Source: Streptomyces sp. NBC_00654 (GTDB lineage Bacteria; Actinomycetota; Actinomycetes; Streptomycetales; Streptomycetaceae). From it: a stretch of 64,000 nucleotides of DNA. The DNA lies in assembly GCF_026341775.1 (NCBI RefSeq), contig NZ_JAPEOB010000002.1, forward strand, positions 2,480,001 to 2,544,000. The letters are read 5' to 3'. Within the stretch, counting starts at the first letter, position 1. Every line of letters starts with the position of its first letter. The notes beneath the pieces are model-generated. The model was not told the origin of the DNA, ran no database searches, and saw only the letters and a list, made by a program, of their open reading frames with translations. Positions 7,121 to 18,807 of this stretch are shown here, in pieces. The translations under genes and the position numbers were made by a program.

Positions 7121-7348
7121 TCAGCTCGCGTCGGACGACGACGCGGACTGGCCCTGGGCGGGCTGGTCCGACTGGTCGGCCTGGCCGGCGCCGGCGCGTT
7201 CGCGCATCTTGCGCAGCAGTTCCTGCTTCTTCTCCTCGGCCGTCTTGCGGTCGGCATTGCGTGCGGGGCCCGCGCCCTGCTGTTCGGCGCGGGACAGCTT
7301 CTTGCGCTGCCCGCCGACGCCGAGGAGGTTGTTGCGGCTCTTGGCCAC
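7121..7348 (-). CDS. DUF6243-like small basic protein
   Basis: 75 residues, highly charged and probably largely helical or disordered: MAKSRNNLLGVGGQRKKLSR at the N-terminus, a lysine/glutamate helix (RKTAEEKKQELLRKMRE), and a low-complexity Q/S/A tail. The N-terminal pattern matches the small Streptomyces proteins grouped as DUF6243, whose role is unknown. A plausible ribosome site (GGGAGA) precedes the ATG. About 60-80 bases upstream lies a GCGGCGGG...CCCGCCGC hairpin. It is followed by its own repeat-filled gap and the terminator at 7002-7036. Confidence 0.75.
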   Translation of the reverse strand: MAKSRNNLLGVGGQRKKLSRAEQQGAGPARNADRKTAEEKKQELLRKMRERAGAGQADQSDQPAQGQSASSSDAS

Positions 7349-7577
7349 GGCGTTCTCCCATCATGGTGAGAAGTCAGGAATGAACTGATCTGAATCGATC
7401 CGGTGAGCGGCGGGAGGTCGTGCCCGCCGCGCTCTCACTCGTAGATCTGGAAGAACGACGACATGAGGGAACCGTACCTCGGCCGAACGGTGACCAGCAC
7501 CCGCTTTCCCGCCGCACGGGGGTGTCCGGGCAGGCCGCCGATTGGCCCGGCGGACCGTTTGACCTGGTGGGGAGCGT

Positions 7578-7781
7578 TCAGACCGTCGGATCGACCGTCG
7601 CCTGATGCTCCTCCGCCAGGTGCTCCTCGGCCTTCAGCCAGGGCAGGAACTGCGCTCCTCTGCGCCATCCGCAGGTGCCGCAGATCAGCTGCCGCTGCAT
7701 CCCCGACTTGCTGACCTGGACAGTGTGTTCACGGCCGTGCTGGTCCCATCTGCTGACCCTGCTCGTGGTCATGGACGGCAT
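7578..7781 (-). CDS. small zinc-ribbon-like hypothetical protein
   Basis: 67 residues. One CxxC (LICGTCGW) and a later histidine-rich helix (AEEHLAEEHQ) suggest a small metal-binding domain, possibly a C2H2-like fold, but the function is unknown. The ATG at 7781 is used because AGGAGG lies 5 bases upstream; a second ATG nine bases on is less well placed. It sits just downstream, on the same strand, of glyS and its terminator hairpin (7825-7860), which separates the two transcripts. Confidence 0.7.
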   Translation of the reverse strand: MPSMTTSRVSRWDQHGREHTVQVSKSGMQRQLICGTCGWRRGAQFLPWLKAEEHLAEEHQATVDPTV

Positions 7782-7824
7782 GCGTGCCTCCTGGGGGGGG
7801 GGAGCGTGGGCCCCAGTGTGCAAC

Positions 7825-7860
7825 GAAGCCCCCGGCTCCGTACACGGAACCGGGGGCTTC
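7825..7860 (-). terminator. glyS terminator
   Basis: GAAGCCCCCGG (7825-7835) pairs exactly with CCGGGGGCTTC (7850-7860) across a 14-base loop, about 50 bases after the glyS stop codon. Confidence 0.85.
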
Positions 7861-7906
7861 GCCGATGTCGCACGCGTGCGCCCGGATGCCGGGCGCGAAA
7901 CGGGTG

Positions 7907-9289
<1,383 letters not shown>

Positions 9290-9473
9290 GGTGCTCTCTT
9301 CATTACGACGGTGAAATTGGACAGGGGCGGCGCGGAGCGCCTCGATGGGGGTGGTGCTCGTGTATCGGGCGCGGGCGAATGCCCAAGATTACCGGCGGGC
9401 GCACCCCCCGGATCAAATCGGTGGGGGGTCCAGCGATCTTCCGGCACTGTTCCGGTCATCTCATCAGCCTTGT

Positions 9474-9510
9474 TGACAATCGTTTCCACTTTTGTTGAAA
9501 ATGACTGTCA
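9474..9510 (+). promoter_or_regulatory. two Zur boxes upstream of znuA
   Basis: TGACAATCGTTTCCA (9474-9488) and TGAAAATGACTGTCA (9496-9510) each match the 15-base Zur consensus of Streptomyces (TGAAAATGATTTTCA); the second differs at two positions. Their centres are 22 bases apart, about two helical turns. The second box ends on the first base of the chosen znuA start, so Zur bound there would block transcription initiation. Zur itself is encoded by the fourth gene of the cluster. Confidence 0.75.
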
Positions 9511-10523
9511 TGAACGTACGCCGCCTCATACCCACCGCCACCGTCGCCGGCGCAGTCACCCTCGGCCTGACTGCCCTCTCGGCCTGCTCCGCCTCCGATG
9601 CCGCGGACGGGAGCAACGGCGGCAAGCTGAAAGTGACGGCGTCGTTCTATCCGATGCAGTTCCTGGCCGAGCGGATCGGCGGCGAGCACGTCGCCGTCAC
9701 CAGCCTGACCAAGCCCGGGGTCGAGCCGCACGACCTGGAGCTCACCCCCCGCCAGATCGGCTCCATCAGCGACTCCGACTACGTCCTCTACCTCAAGGGC
9801 ATCCAGCCCGCCGTGGACGACGCGATCAAGCAGTCCGGTGTGAAGAACACCGTCGACGCCGCGACGCTCACCACGCTGGAGAACCACGGAGCCCAGGTCA
9901 GCGGCCATGACCACGAGGGCGAGGAGGAGCACGGGCACGAGGGCGAGGAAGCCCACGGGGAGCACGAAGAGGGCGACGGGCACAACCACGGCGAGGAGGG
10001 CGGCGCCGATCCGCACATCTGGCTGGACCCGGTGAAGTACGCCGAGGTCGCCAAGGGGGTCGGGAAGTCCCTCCAGAAGGCCGACCCCGACCACGCCGCG
10101 GACTACGCCCGGAACACGACCGCCCTGGTCGACGAGCTGGGCGCGCTGAACACGGCGTTCGAGACGGGCCTGAAGAACACCGCCACCAGGACCTTCATCA
10201 CCACCCACTCCGCCTTCGGCTATCTCGCCGAGCGCTACGGGCTCACCCAGGAGGGCATCGCCGGCGTCGACCCCGAGGCCGAGCCGAGCCCCGCCCGGAT
10301 CCAGGAGATCCACACCGTCGCGGAGAAGAGCGGGGCCACCACCGTCTTCTTCGAGACGCTCGCCAGCGACAAGACCGCCAGGACCCTCGCGAAGGACACC
10401 GGGCTGAAGACCGGCGTCCTGGACCCGCTGGAGGGAATCACCGGCAAGTCCAAGGGCGCTGACTACACCGAGGTCATGGAGTCCAATCTGGCGGCGCTCC
10501 AGAAGGCACTCGGCGCGAAGTGA
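9510..10523 (+). CDS. znuA: zinc ABC transporter substrate-binding lipoprotein
   Basis: 337-residue cluster A-I metal-binding protein. The N-terminus is a lipoprotein signal ending at the lipobox LSAC (Cys ~26), so it is anchored outside the membrane. A His/Asp/Glu-rich loop (residues ~133-165, many HDH/HGH motifs) is the zinc-collecting loop of ZnuA-type proteins and ends at DPHIW. Other metal ligands are expected at EPHDLELTP and TTHSAFGY. ATG at 9510 is taken as start because the Zur box overlaps anything earlier; ATG 9501 is possible. It heads znuA-znuC-znuB-zur, repressed by zinc-loaded Zur. Its stop overlaps a GTG (GTGA) that may open an extended ZnuC. Confidence 0.93.
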   Translation: MNVRRLIPTATVAGAVTLGLTALSACSASDAADGSNGGKLKVTASFYPMQFLAERIGGEHVAVTSLTKPGVEPHDLELTPRQIGSISDSDYVLYLKGIQPAVDDAIKQSGVKNTVDAATLTTLENHGAQVSGHDHEGEEEHGHEGEEAHGEHEEGDGHNHGEEGGADPHIWLDPVKYAEVAKGVGKSLQKADPDHAADYARNTTALVDELGALNTAFETGLKNTATRTFITTHSAFGYLAERYGLTQEGIAGVDPEAEPSPARIQEIHTVAEKSGATTVFFETLASDKTARTLAKDTGLKTGVLDPLEGITGKSKGADYTEVMESNLAALQKALGAK

Positions 10524-10675
10524 CAGACGTCACACCCGCCGTACGCGCTTCATCCGCCCCACCCGCCCTGTCCACCGCACCCGCACTGTCCACCACATCC
10601 GCTTCATCCGCCCTATTCACCGCATCCGCTTCATCCGTCCCATCCATCCCGTCGACAGCCGCATCGGAGGCGCTC
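10524..10675 (+). repeat. simple-sequence stretch between znuA and znuC
   Basis: Degenerate repeats of TCCGCTTCATCCG and CTGTCCACC units. In the znuC frame they encode a Ser/Ala/Thr/Pro string. It is either an untranslated spacer or a 52-residue disordered N-terminal extension of ZnuC starting at GTG 10520. Confidence 0.55.
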
Positions 10676-11458
10676 ATGCCGGAGCCCGGGAGTACCGCAA
10701 AAGAAGCCGTGATCAGCCTGCGCGGCGCCACGGCCACCCTCGGCGCGCGCCCCGTGCTGCGCGGGGTCGACCTGACCGTCCACCGCGGTGAGGTCGTCGC
10801 CCTGCTCGGCGCCAACGGTTCCGGCAAGTCCACCGCCGTACGCTCCGTGATCGGCCAGGTCCCGCTCACCGGCGGCACCGTCGAACTGTTCGGCACCGAG
10901 CTGCGCCGCTTCCGCCAGTGGGGCCGAGTCGGCTACGTACCGCAGCGCACCACCGCGGCGGGCGGCGTCCCGGCCACGATCCGCGAGGTCGTGGCCTCCG
11001 GGCGGCTGTCCCGTACGAAGCTGCGGCTGCCCGGCAGGGCGGACCGGGCGGCCGTCGACCGGGCCATCGAGCTCGTCGGGCTCACCGACCGCGCCAAGGA
11101 CTCCGTGAGCGCCCTGTCCGGCGGCCAGCACCAGCGGGTCCTGATCGCCCGTGCCCTCGCCTCCGAGCCGGAGCTGCTGATCATGGACGAGCCGATGGCC
11201 GGGGTCGACCTGGCCAGCCAGGAGATCCTCGCCTCGACCCTGCGCGCGCAGGTCGCCGCCGGCACCTCCGTCCTGCTCGTCCTGCACGAGCTCGGCCCGC
11301 TGGAGCCCCTGATCGACCGGGCGATCGTGCTGCGCGACGGCTGTGTGACGCACGACGGGCCGCCCCCCGAGGCCCTGGGCCAGCACGCGCTGCCCGGCCA
11401 CGACCACGTACACCCCCACGCGGCTTCCGAGCCCGTCCGGACGGGACTGCTGAGCTGA
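10676..11458 (+). CDS. znuC: zinc ABC transporter ATP-binding protein
   Basis: 260 residues; the ATPase that powers zinc import through ZnuB. Walker A is LLGANGSGKST, the Q-loop lies near VPQRTT, the signature motif is LSGGQHQR, Walker B is LLIMDEPMAGVD, and the switch histidine is in VLHELG. The ATG at 10676 is chosen because GGAGG is five bases upstream. An upstream GTG at 10520 overlapping the znuA stop would add a low-complexity leader. The C-terminus is histidine-rich (HALPGHDHVHPH), as often seen in zinc transporters. Operon position and Zur control as for znuA. Confidence 0.93.
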   Translation: MPEPGSTAKEAVISLRGATATLGARPVLRGVDLTVHRGEVVALLGANGSGKSTAVRSVIGQVPLTGGTVELFGTELRRFRQWGRVGYVPQRTTAAGGVPATIREVVASGRLSRTKLRLPGRADRAAVDRAIELVGLTDRAKDSVSALSGGQHQRVLIARALASEPELLIMDEPMAGVDLASQEILASTLRAQVAAGTSVLLVLHELGPLEPLIDRAIVLRDGCVTHDGPPPEALGQHALPGHDHVHPHAASEPVRTGLLS

Positions 11459-11460
11459 TC

Positions 11461-12357
11461 ATGCTGGAATTCCTGAACCCTCCCTTCATGCAGCGGGCCC
11501 TGATCGCCGCCGTCCTGGTCGGCATCACCGCCCCCGCCATCGGTATCTTCCTGGTCCAGCGCCGCCAGGCCCTGATGGGCGACGGCATCGGCCATATCGC
11601 GATGACCGGGGTCGGCCTCGGCTTCCTGCTCTCCACCAGCCCCGTCTGGATGGCCACGGCCGTCGCCGTGGCCGGCGCGGTCGTCATGGAGCTGATCCGC
11701 TGGTACGGACACACCCGCGGCGACATCGCCCTGGCCATGCTCTTCTACGGCGGCATGGCGGGCGGCGTGATGCTGATCAACATGTCCGACACCGGCTCCA
11801 ACGCGAACCTGATGTCGTATCTCTTCGGCTCCCTCTCCACGGTCTCCGAATCGGACGTCACCGCGATCTGCGTGCTGGCCGCCTTCGTGATGCTGGTGAC
11901 GGTGGGGCTGCGCAGGCAGCTGTTCGCCGTCAGCCAGGACGAGGAGTTCGCCCGGGTCACCGGGCTGCCGGTGCGCGCGCTGAACCTGTTGGTCGCGGTC
12001 ACGGCCGCGGTCACCGTCACCGTCGCGATGCGGGTCGTCGGCCTGCTGCTGGTCAGCGCCCTGATGGTGGTGCCGGTCGCGGCGGCGCAGCAGATCTCGA
12101 AGTCGTTCAAGGTGACGTTCGTGCTGGCCGTCGTCATCGGCACGGTGGTGACCCTGGCGGGAACGGTGACGACCTACTACCAGGACGTGCCTCCCGGCGC
12201 CACGATCGTGCTGATGGCCATCGCCGCGTTCATCCTGCTGACCGCGCTCGCCACACCGCTCGCGAAACGGCGTGCCCGCGCGAGCACCGCGGACGAGGAC
12301 GGGTGCACCCTGGAAGTACCGGCCGCCCGACCGGCCACGGACGACGTGCCGGTCTGA
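11461..12357 (+). CDS. znuB: zinc ABC transporter permease
   Basis: 298-residue integral membrane protein of the ABC-3 family with about eight hydrophobic segments. It forms the zinc channel driven by ZnuC and fed by ZnuA. Recognisable features are the start MLEFLNPPFMQRALIAAVLV, the RRQALMGDGIGHIAMTG cytoplasmic loop that contacts the ATPase, and the VVGLLLVSALMVVPVAAA segment. It begins two bases after the znuC stop, so the two are tightly coupled. The hydrophilic C-terminal tail of ~35 residues varies in the family. Zur-regulated as part of the operon. Confidence 0.94.
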   Translation: MLEFLNPPFMQRALIAAVLVGITAPAIGIFLVQRRQALMGDGIGHIAMTGVGLGFLLSTSPVWMATAVAVAGAVVMELIRWYGHTRGDIALAMLFYGGMAGGVMLINMSDTGSNANLMSYLFGSLSTVSESDVTAICVLAAFVMLVTVGLRRQLFAVSQDEEFARVTGLPVRALNLLVAVTAAVTVTVAMRVVGLLLVSALMVVPVAAAQQISKSFKVTFVLAVVIGTVVTLAGTVTTYYQDVPPGATIVLMAIAAFILLTALATPLAKRRARASTADEDGCTLEVPAARPATDDVPV

Positions 12358-12425
12358 CCGTGTCAGCGGGCCGGACTGGCACAATGACCCGACGACACAT
12401 GTACGGGCGACACGAGGAGGCACCA

Positions 12426-12860
12426 GTGGCCACGGCGCCGATCAGTGGCACGAACGCAGCCCCGGTACGCGGCCGGTCCACCCGGCAGCGCGCAGCCGTC
12501 GCGGCGGCGCTCGACGGGGTGGACGAGTTCCGCAGCGCACAGGAGCTGCACGATGTACTCAAACACCGCGGCGACTCGGTGGGGCTGACCACGGTCTACC
12601 GCACCCTGCAGTCCCTCGCCGACGCGGGCGAGGTCGATGTGCTCCGCACGACGGAGGGCGAGTCGGTGTACCGGCGGTGCTCCACCGGCGAACACCACCA
12701 CCATCTGGTGTGCCGGGTCTGCGGCAAGGCCGTCGAGGTCGAAGGACCCGCGGTGGAGCAGTGGGCCGAGACGATCGCCTCCCAGCACGGGTATGTGAAC
12801 GTCGCACACACCGTGGAGATCTTCGGGACCTGCGCGGAGTGCGCGCGGGCGAAGGCGTAA
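12426..12860 (+). CDS. zur: zinc uptake regulator, Fur family
   Basis: 144 residues. The N-terminal winged helix (STRQRAAVAAAL through TTVYRTLQSLADAGEVDV) binds the Zur boxes. The C-terminal part carries the metal sites: HHHHLVCRVCGK and a closing CAEC pair give the structural zinc, and histidines plus a glutamate (VEVEGPAVEQW) the sensory one. GTG start has GGAGG five bases upstream. It lies 68 bases after znuB, so it may be read through from the operon or have its own promoter. Zinc-bound Zur is expected to shut off the two boxes at 9474-9510. A near-perfect terminator follows. Confidence 0.94.
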   Translation: MATAPISGTNAAPVRGRSTRQRAAVAAALDGVDEFRSAQELHDVLKHRGDSVGLTTVYRTLQSLADAGEVDVLRTTEGESVYRRCSTGEHHHHLVCRVCGKAVEVEGPAVEQWAETIASQHGYVNVAHTVEIFGTCAECARAKA

Positions 12861-12869
12861 CGAGCCGAC

Positions 12870-12912
12870 GAGGGGCGGGTCCGGGGTGCACCACACCCCG
12901 GACCCGCCCCTT
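12870..12912 (+). terminator. zur terminator
   Basis: GGGGCGGGTCCGGGGTG (12870-12886) and its exact complement (12892-12908) around a 5-base loop, followed by TTTC. Confidence 0.9.
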
Positions 12913-12977
12913 TCTGTCACTTCCGGCCTGTCACTTCCGGCCCGTCACTTCCCGTCCGTCACCTGTGAGGTGTCACT
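12911..12977. repeat. tandem TGTCACTTCCGGCC-like repeats
   Basis: Four to five imperfect 14-base units (CTGTCACTTCCGGC, CCGTCACTTCCCG, CCGTCACCTGTGAGG, TGTCACTTC) fill the gap between the zur terminator and the uppS stop codon; the last unit overlaps the uppS 3' end. Confidence 0.6.
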
Positions 12978-13788
12978 TCTGGGGCGTCGCCTCTTCCGCC
13001 CCGCCGAAGCGGCGGTCCCGCTGCGCGTACTCCAGGCAGGCGCGCCACAGGTCCCGGCGGTCGAAGTCCGGCCACAGGACGTCCTGGAAGACCATCTCGG
13101 CGTACGCGCTCTGCCAGATCAGGTAGTTGGACGTGCGCTGCTCGCCACTGGGGCGTACGAAGAGGTCCACGTCCGGCATGTCCGGGTAGTAGAGGTACTT
13201 CCCGAACGTCTTCTCGTTGACCTTCGACGGGTCGAGCTTCCCCGCCGCCACGTCCTCGGCGATGCGCTGCGCGGCGTCGGCGATCTCGGCGCGGCCGCCG
13301 TAGTTGACGCAGAAGTAGAGCGTCATCCTGTCGTTGCCCTCGGTCTGCTCCTGGGCGACCTGGAGTTCCTGGACCACGGACTTCCACAGCTTCGGCATCC
13401 GGCCCACCCAGCGGATGCGGATGCCCAGTTCGTCCATCTCGTCGCGGCGCCGGCGGATCACGTCCCGGTTGAAGTTCATCAGGAACTTCACCTCGTCCGG
13501 CGAGCGCTTCCAGTTCTCGGTGGAGAAGGCGTACAGCGAGAGGTTCTTGACGCCCATCTCGATACAGCCCTTGAGAACGTCCATGACGACGCCCTCACCG
13601 ACCTTGTGGCCCTCCGTGCGCGGGAGACCGCGCTCCTTGGCCCAGCGGCCGTTACCGTCCATCACGACGGCGACGTGCTTGGGCACCAGTTCGCCGGGGA
13701 TCTTCGGAGGCGTCGCGCCGGAGGGGTGCGGCTCGGGGGTCTTGTAGGTGCGCCGGTTACGGCCGCCGAGGATCCCGCGTACTGCCAT
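12973..13788 (-). CDS. uppS: isoprenyl transferase (cis-prenyltransferase, UPP synthase type)
   Basis: 271 residues. It makes long-chain polyprenyl diphosphate, the lipid carrier for peptidoglycan, by adding isopentenyl units to an allylic primer. Family signatures are complete: [17 protein letters not shown] with the catalytic Asp (~44), the [13 protein letters not shown] helix, and the C-terminal substrate motif [17 protein letters not shown]. The N-terminal ~35 residues are a basic extension typical of actinomycete enzymes. recO lies 21 bases upstream on the same strand, so the two are likely co-transcribed. Confidence 0.95.
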   Translation of the reverse strand: MAVRGILGGRNRRTYKTPEPHPSGATPPKIPGELVPKHVAVVMDGNGRWAKERGLPRTEGHKVGEGVVMDVLKGCIEMGVKNLSLYAFSTENWKRSPDEVKFLMNFNRDVIRRRRDEMDELGIRIRWVGRMPKLWKSVVQELQVAQEQTEGNDRMTLYFCVNYGGRAEIADAAQRIAEDVAAGKLDPSKVNEKTFGKYLYYPDMPDVDLFVRPSGEQRTSNYLIWQSAYAEMVFQDVLWPDFDRRDLWRACLEYAQRDRRFGGAEEATPQK

Positions 13789-13809
13789 GAGCTTCTCAGT
13801 CTCCCTGTG

Positions 13810-14556
13810 TCACTTCTCTACGTACCGCAGCGAGCGCAGTCCGCGCTCCAGATGCCAGTGCAGATAGGCGGACACCAGCCCGCTCCCCTCCCTGACATGC
13901 CGCGCCTCGCACGCGTCCGCCGTCTCCCAGTCACCGGTGAGCAGCGCACTCAGCAGTACGAGGGCCTCCGCCGAGGGTACGACGCTCCCGGGCACCCGGC
14001 AGTCGCCGCATATGACGCCGCCCGCCGCGACGGAGAAGAACCGGTTCGGTCCGGGCATTCCGCACTTCGCACAGTCCTCGAAGCTGGGGGCGTAGCCGTT
14101 GACCGCGAGGGAGCGCAGCAGGAACGCGTCGAGGATGAGGTGGGGTGCGTGTTCGCCCCGCGCCAGGGTGCGCAGCCCGCCGACGAGCAGCAGGTACTGC
14201 TGGACCGCGGGCTCGCCCTCGTGGTCGGTGAACCGCTCGGCGGTCTCCAGCATGGCGGTGCCCGCGGTGTAGCGGGCGTAGTCGGCGACGATGCCGCCAC
14301 CGTACGGAGCGATCGTCTCGCTCTGGGTGCACAGCGGCAGGCCGCGGCCGATCAGTTCGCTGCCGCGGGCGAAGAACTGGACGTCCACATGGGAGAAGGG
14401 TTCCAGGCGGGCGCCGAACTTGGACTTGGTGCGGCGCACCCCGCGGGCGACGGCGCGGACCCGGCCGTGGCCGCGGGTCAGGATCGTGATGATCCGGTCG
14501 GCCTCGCCCAGTTTCTGTGTGCGCAGCACGACGCCGTCGTCCCGGAACAAGCTCAT
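13810..14556 (-). CDS. recO: DNA repair protein RecO
   Basis: 248 residues. RecO helps load RecA on SSB-coated DNA and promotes annealing in the RecFOR pathway. The N-terminal OB fold begins MSLFRDDGVVLRTQKLGEAD and continues with RGHGRVRAVARGVRRTKSKF. The C-terminal zinc finger is seen as CAKCG...VICGDC. The ATG at 14556 matches the conserved family start; earlier in-frame codons lie in a repeat-rich, low-complexity stretch. Located directly upstream of uppS, as in other streptomycetes. Confidence 0.94.
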   Translation of the reverse strand: MSLFRDDGVVLRTQKLGEADRIITILTRGHGRVRAVARGVRRTKSKFGARLEPFSHVDVQFFARGSELIGRGLPLCTQSETIAPYGGGIVADYARYTAGTAMLETAERFTDHEGEPAVQQYLLLVGGLRTLARGEHAPHLILDAFLLRSLAVNGYAPSFEDCAKCGMPGPNRFFSVAAGGVICGDCRVPGSVVPSAEALVLLSALLTGDWETADACEARHVREGSGLVSAYLHWHLERGLRSLRYVEK

Positions 14557-14703
14557 GGCCCCATTGTCGCCCACCCCGGAGGCGCGGCGGGCGGGCGGCG
14601 GCCACGAGGGGGCGCGGACGGCCCTGCGCGGGCGTACGGGCGGGGCTACGAAGGCGTACGGGGGCCTCGGGCCCCGGCTACGCACGCGGGCGTACGGGCC
14701 CGG
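14557..14703. repeat. GCGTACGGGC / GCTACGAAGGCGT repeats
   Basis: A 147-base gap between recO and the TerB-like gene made of imperfect copies of GGGCGTACGGGC and GGCTACGAAGGCGT. Possible hairpins include GGCCTCGGGCCCCGGC. No gene is supported. Confidence 0.5.
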
Positions 14704-15408
14704 CTACGAAGGCGTGCGGGCGGCGGCCGCGAGGAGGCGGGCGGTGTCGTCGGCGCAGAGCTGGAGCGCGCTGCCGACCGTGGTCAGCACCTCACGCTCC
14801 GCCGGGCTGTACGGGCCGTCGGCCAGCGCGATCCTGGCGCCCTGGAGCAGCACCGATTCCCGCCCGGCGGTGGCCAGGTGCGGCGCGAGGGGGCCCAGGA
14901 CCTCGTGCAGCTCGATGGCGAGGGTGGCACCGCAGGCCTCGGCCGCGGGGTCGGCGCCGGGGCCGTGCCCGGTGTCGGCGGCGAGCACCTCGACGATGGT
15001 GAAGAGCTGTTCCTGGGTGCAGTCGTCCAGTCCGGCCTCACGCACCGTGGCGACCGCGGTGTCCAGGACCGTACGGGAGGTGGTGCCGCCGGCCGCGAGG
15101 ACGCCCAGCGTGACCGTGTGCACGGCCTCGCGGAGCATCGCGGAGAACCGGGTGGTGGTGGGGTGGTCGAGGCTGTCTGTGGCGAAGTGCTCCCGGCAGA
15201 CGGTGCATTCGACGACGGGGCCCGCGCTGCCGCGCCGCAGCAGCGGCACACCGAGCACGGTGAAGCGCCGACGCCCGGTCAGACGACGGTAGTTGCGGTC
15301 GCCTCCGCAGCCGGGGCAGAAGAACTCGCCGTCGCCGACGGCCTCCCAGGCGGTGCGGATGCCGTAGATGAACGGCCTCAGAGCGCGTTGTCCTTTGGCT
15401 GACCGCAC
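14704..15408 (-). CDS. TerB-family protein with N-terminal zinc ribbon
   Basis: 234 residues. The first part carries a four-cysteine ribbon (FFCPGCGGDRNYR and VECTVCREHF). The rest is an all-helical TerB-like domain (MLREAVHTVTLGVLAAGG, then LADGPYSPAEREVLTTVGSAL) of the kind named after tellurite resistance TerB but widespread as a signalling or metal-associated helical fold. GTG at 15408 is chosen because GGAGG lies eight bases upstream; earlier starts (ATG 15468) precede that site. Precise function unknown. Single gene between leuA and recO. Confidence 0.8.
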   Translation of the reverse strand: MRSAKGQRALRPFIYGIRTAWEAVGDGEFFCPGCGGDRNYRRLTGRRRFTVLGVPLLRRGSAGPVVECTVCREHFATDSLDHPTTTRFSAMLREAVHTVTLGVLAAGGTTSRTVLDTAVATVREAGLDDCTQEQLFTIVEVLAADTGHGPGADPAAEACGATLAIELHEVLGPLAPHLATAGRESVLLQGARIALADGPYSPAEREVLTTVGSALQLCADDTARLLAAAARTPS

Positions 15409-15518
15409 GTCGCACACCTCCGTAACGCTCCGGCAACATTGCCGTGTGTTGGACGTGATGTTAGCCACATGCGTGATGTGGCGTCAGCCTCCCGGAGGTC
15501 ACAACCCCCGGATATGGC

Positions 15519-15555
15519 CGAACCCCGCCCACCCTGGTCGGGTGGACGGGGTTCG
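15519..15555 (-). terminator. leuA terminator
   Basis: CGAACCCCGCCCACC and GGTGGACGGGGTTCG form a stem with one mismatch about 60 bases after the leuA stop. Confidence 0.75.
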
Positions 15556-15612
15556 CGGACCATACCGTTACGGGATCAAAGCGGACTCCCGTACGGGGGG
15601 ACGGAGACGGCG

Positions 15613-17646
<2,034 letters not shown>

Positions 17647-17698
17647 TCACCGTCGCAACCAGTGACAGGGCGATCACGAAGTGCCACAGTGGTTGTCC

Positions 17699-18775
17699 AT
17701 GCAGCCCCGAACCGACGACGGGTTCCGCCCCGTCTTCTGCACCATCGTGCCGCCCCACCTCCTCGACAAGCTGTCGCAGTCCGATGACCCGCTTCTCGCC
17801 GATCCGGCCCGCCGCACCCTGGAGGCCGACGGATCCCGGCGCACCCGGCGCCGGATGGCCGCGCTGGCCGCCGCCCCCGTCTCCCCGCCCACCGCGGGAG
17901 CCGTGCCCACCAAGCCCGACCGCACCGTGTACGACTGCCGCCACGGCACGAACCTGCCGGGCCGCCGGGTCCGCGCCGAGGGCGGGGAGCCCACTCGGGA
18001 CGCCAGCGTCAACCGCGCGTACGCCGGTCTGGGTGCCACGTTCGAGCTGCTGCTCACCGCGTACGGGCGCAGCTCGATCGACGGCAAGGGACTGCCGCTG
18101 ATCGGCTCCGTGCACTACGACGAGAAGTACAACAACGCGTTCTTCGACGGCGAGCAGATGGTCTTCGGGGACGGCGACGGCGAGATCTTCCTGGACTTCA
18201 CCGTCGCCATCGACGTGATCGCCCATGAGCTGGCGCACGGTCTGACGCAGTACACGGCCAATCTGACGTACGAGGGCCAGGCCGGCGCGCTCAACGAGTC
18301 GGTCTCCGACGTGTTCGGCTCGCTGGTCAAGCAGTACTCCCTGGGCCAGACCGCCGAGCAGGGCGACTGGCTGATCGGCGCCGGGCTGCTCGCGCCCCGG
18401 GTCAGCGGGGTGGCACTGCGCTCGATGAAGGCCCCGGGCACGGCGTACGACGACGATGTGCTCGGCAAGGACCCGCAGCCCGCCTCGATGGACGACTACA
18501 TCGAGACGGACGAGGACAACGGCGGGGTGCACCTCAACTCCGGTATCCCCAACCGTGCCTTCTACCTGCTGGCCACCGCGCTCGGCGGCAACGCCTGGGA
18601 GCGGGCCGGCCAGATCTGGTTCGACGTGCTGACCGGCGGTGAGCTGTCGGCCGGCGCGGACTTCGCGGAATTCGCCCGGCTGACCGTGGCGGCGACGACC
18701 GAACGCTTCGGGGAGGGCGACGAGCACGAGGCGGTTCTCAAGGCCTGGTCGGAAGTCGGCGTGCCGACCGCTTGA
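17699..18775 (+). CDS. M4-family metallopeptidase, protealysin-like
   Basis: 358 residues. Zinc ligands are in HELAHGLTQ (residues ~176-184) with the third ligand glutamate in ALNESVSDVFG (~200); the catalytic Glu is inside HELAH. A short N-terminal propeptide (FRPVFCTIVPPHLLDKL) is of the protealysin type rather than the long thermolysin propeptide. There is no signal peptide, so the enzyme is probably cytoplasmic or leaves by a non-classical route. The ATG at 17699 is preferred; a GTG at 17681 would add six residues. The next gene encodes its likely inhibitor. Known relatives cleave proteins such as actin and OmpX, but the natural target here is unknown. Confidence 0.92.
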   Translation: MQPRTDDGFRPVFCTIVPPHLLDKLSQSDDPLLADPARRTLEADGSRRTRRRMAALAAAPVSPPTAGAVPTKPDRTVYDCRHGTNLPGRRVRAEGGEPTRDASVNRAYAGLGATFELLLTAYGRSSIDGKGLPLIGSVHYDEKYNNAFFDGEQMVFGDGDGEIFLDFTVAIDVIAHELAHGLTQYTANLTYEGQAGALNESVSDVFGSLVKQYSLGQTAEQGDWLIGAGLLAPRVSGVALRSMKAPGTAYDDDVLGKDPQPASMDDYIETDEDNGGVHLNSGIPNRAFYLLATALGGNAWERAGQIWFDVLTGGELSAGADFAEFARLTVAATTERFGEGDEHEAVLKAWSEVGVPTA

Positions 18776-18807
18776 GTCCCTCCCCCCGCCCCGGCTAGAC
18801 AGGACCC

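Noticed and set aside
1..7900. Integrative element or prophage
   Set aside because: The region looks accessory, but no integrase, transfer or phage structural gene is seen, so an element is not called.
12886..15402. 838-codon plus-strand frame across uppS and recO
   Set aside because: Antisense to three real genes; no domain visible and arginine/glycine-rich composition typical of shadow frames.
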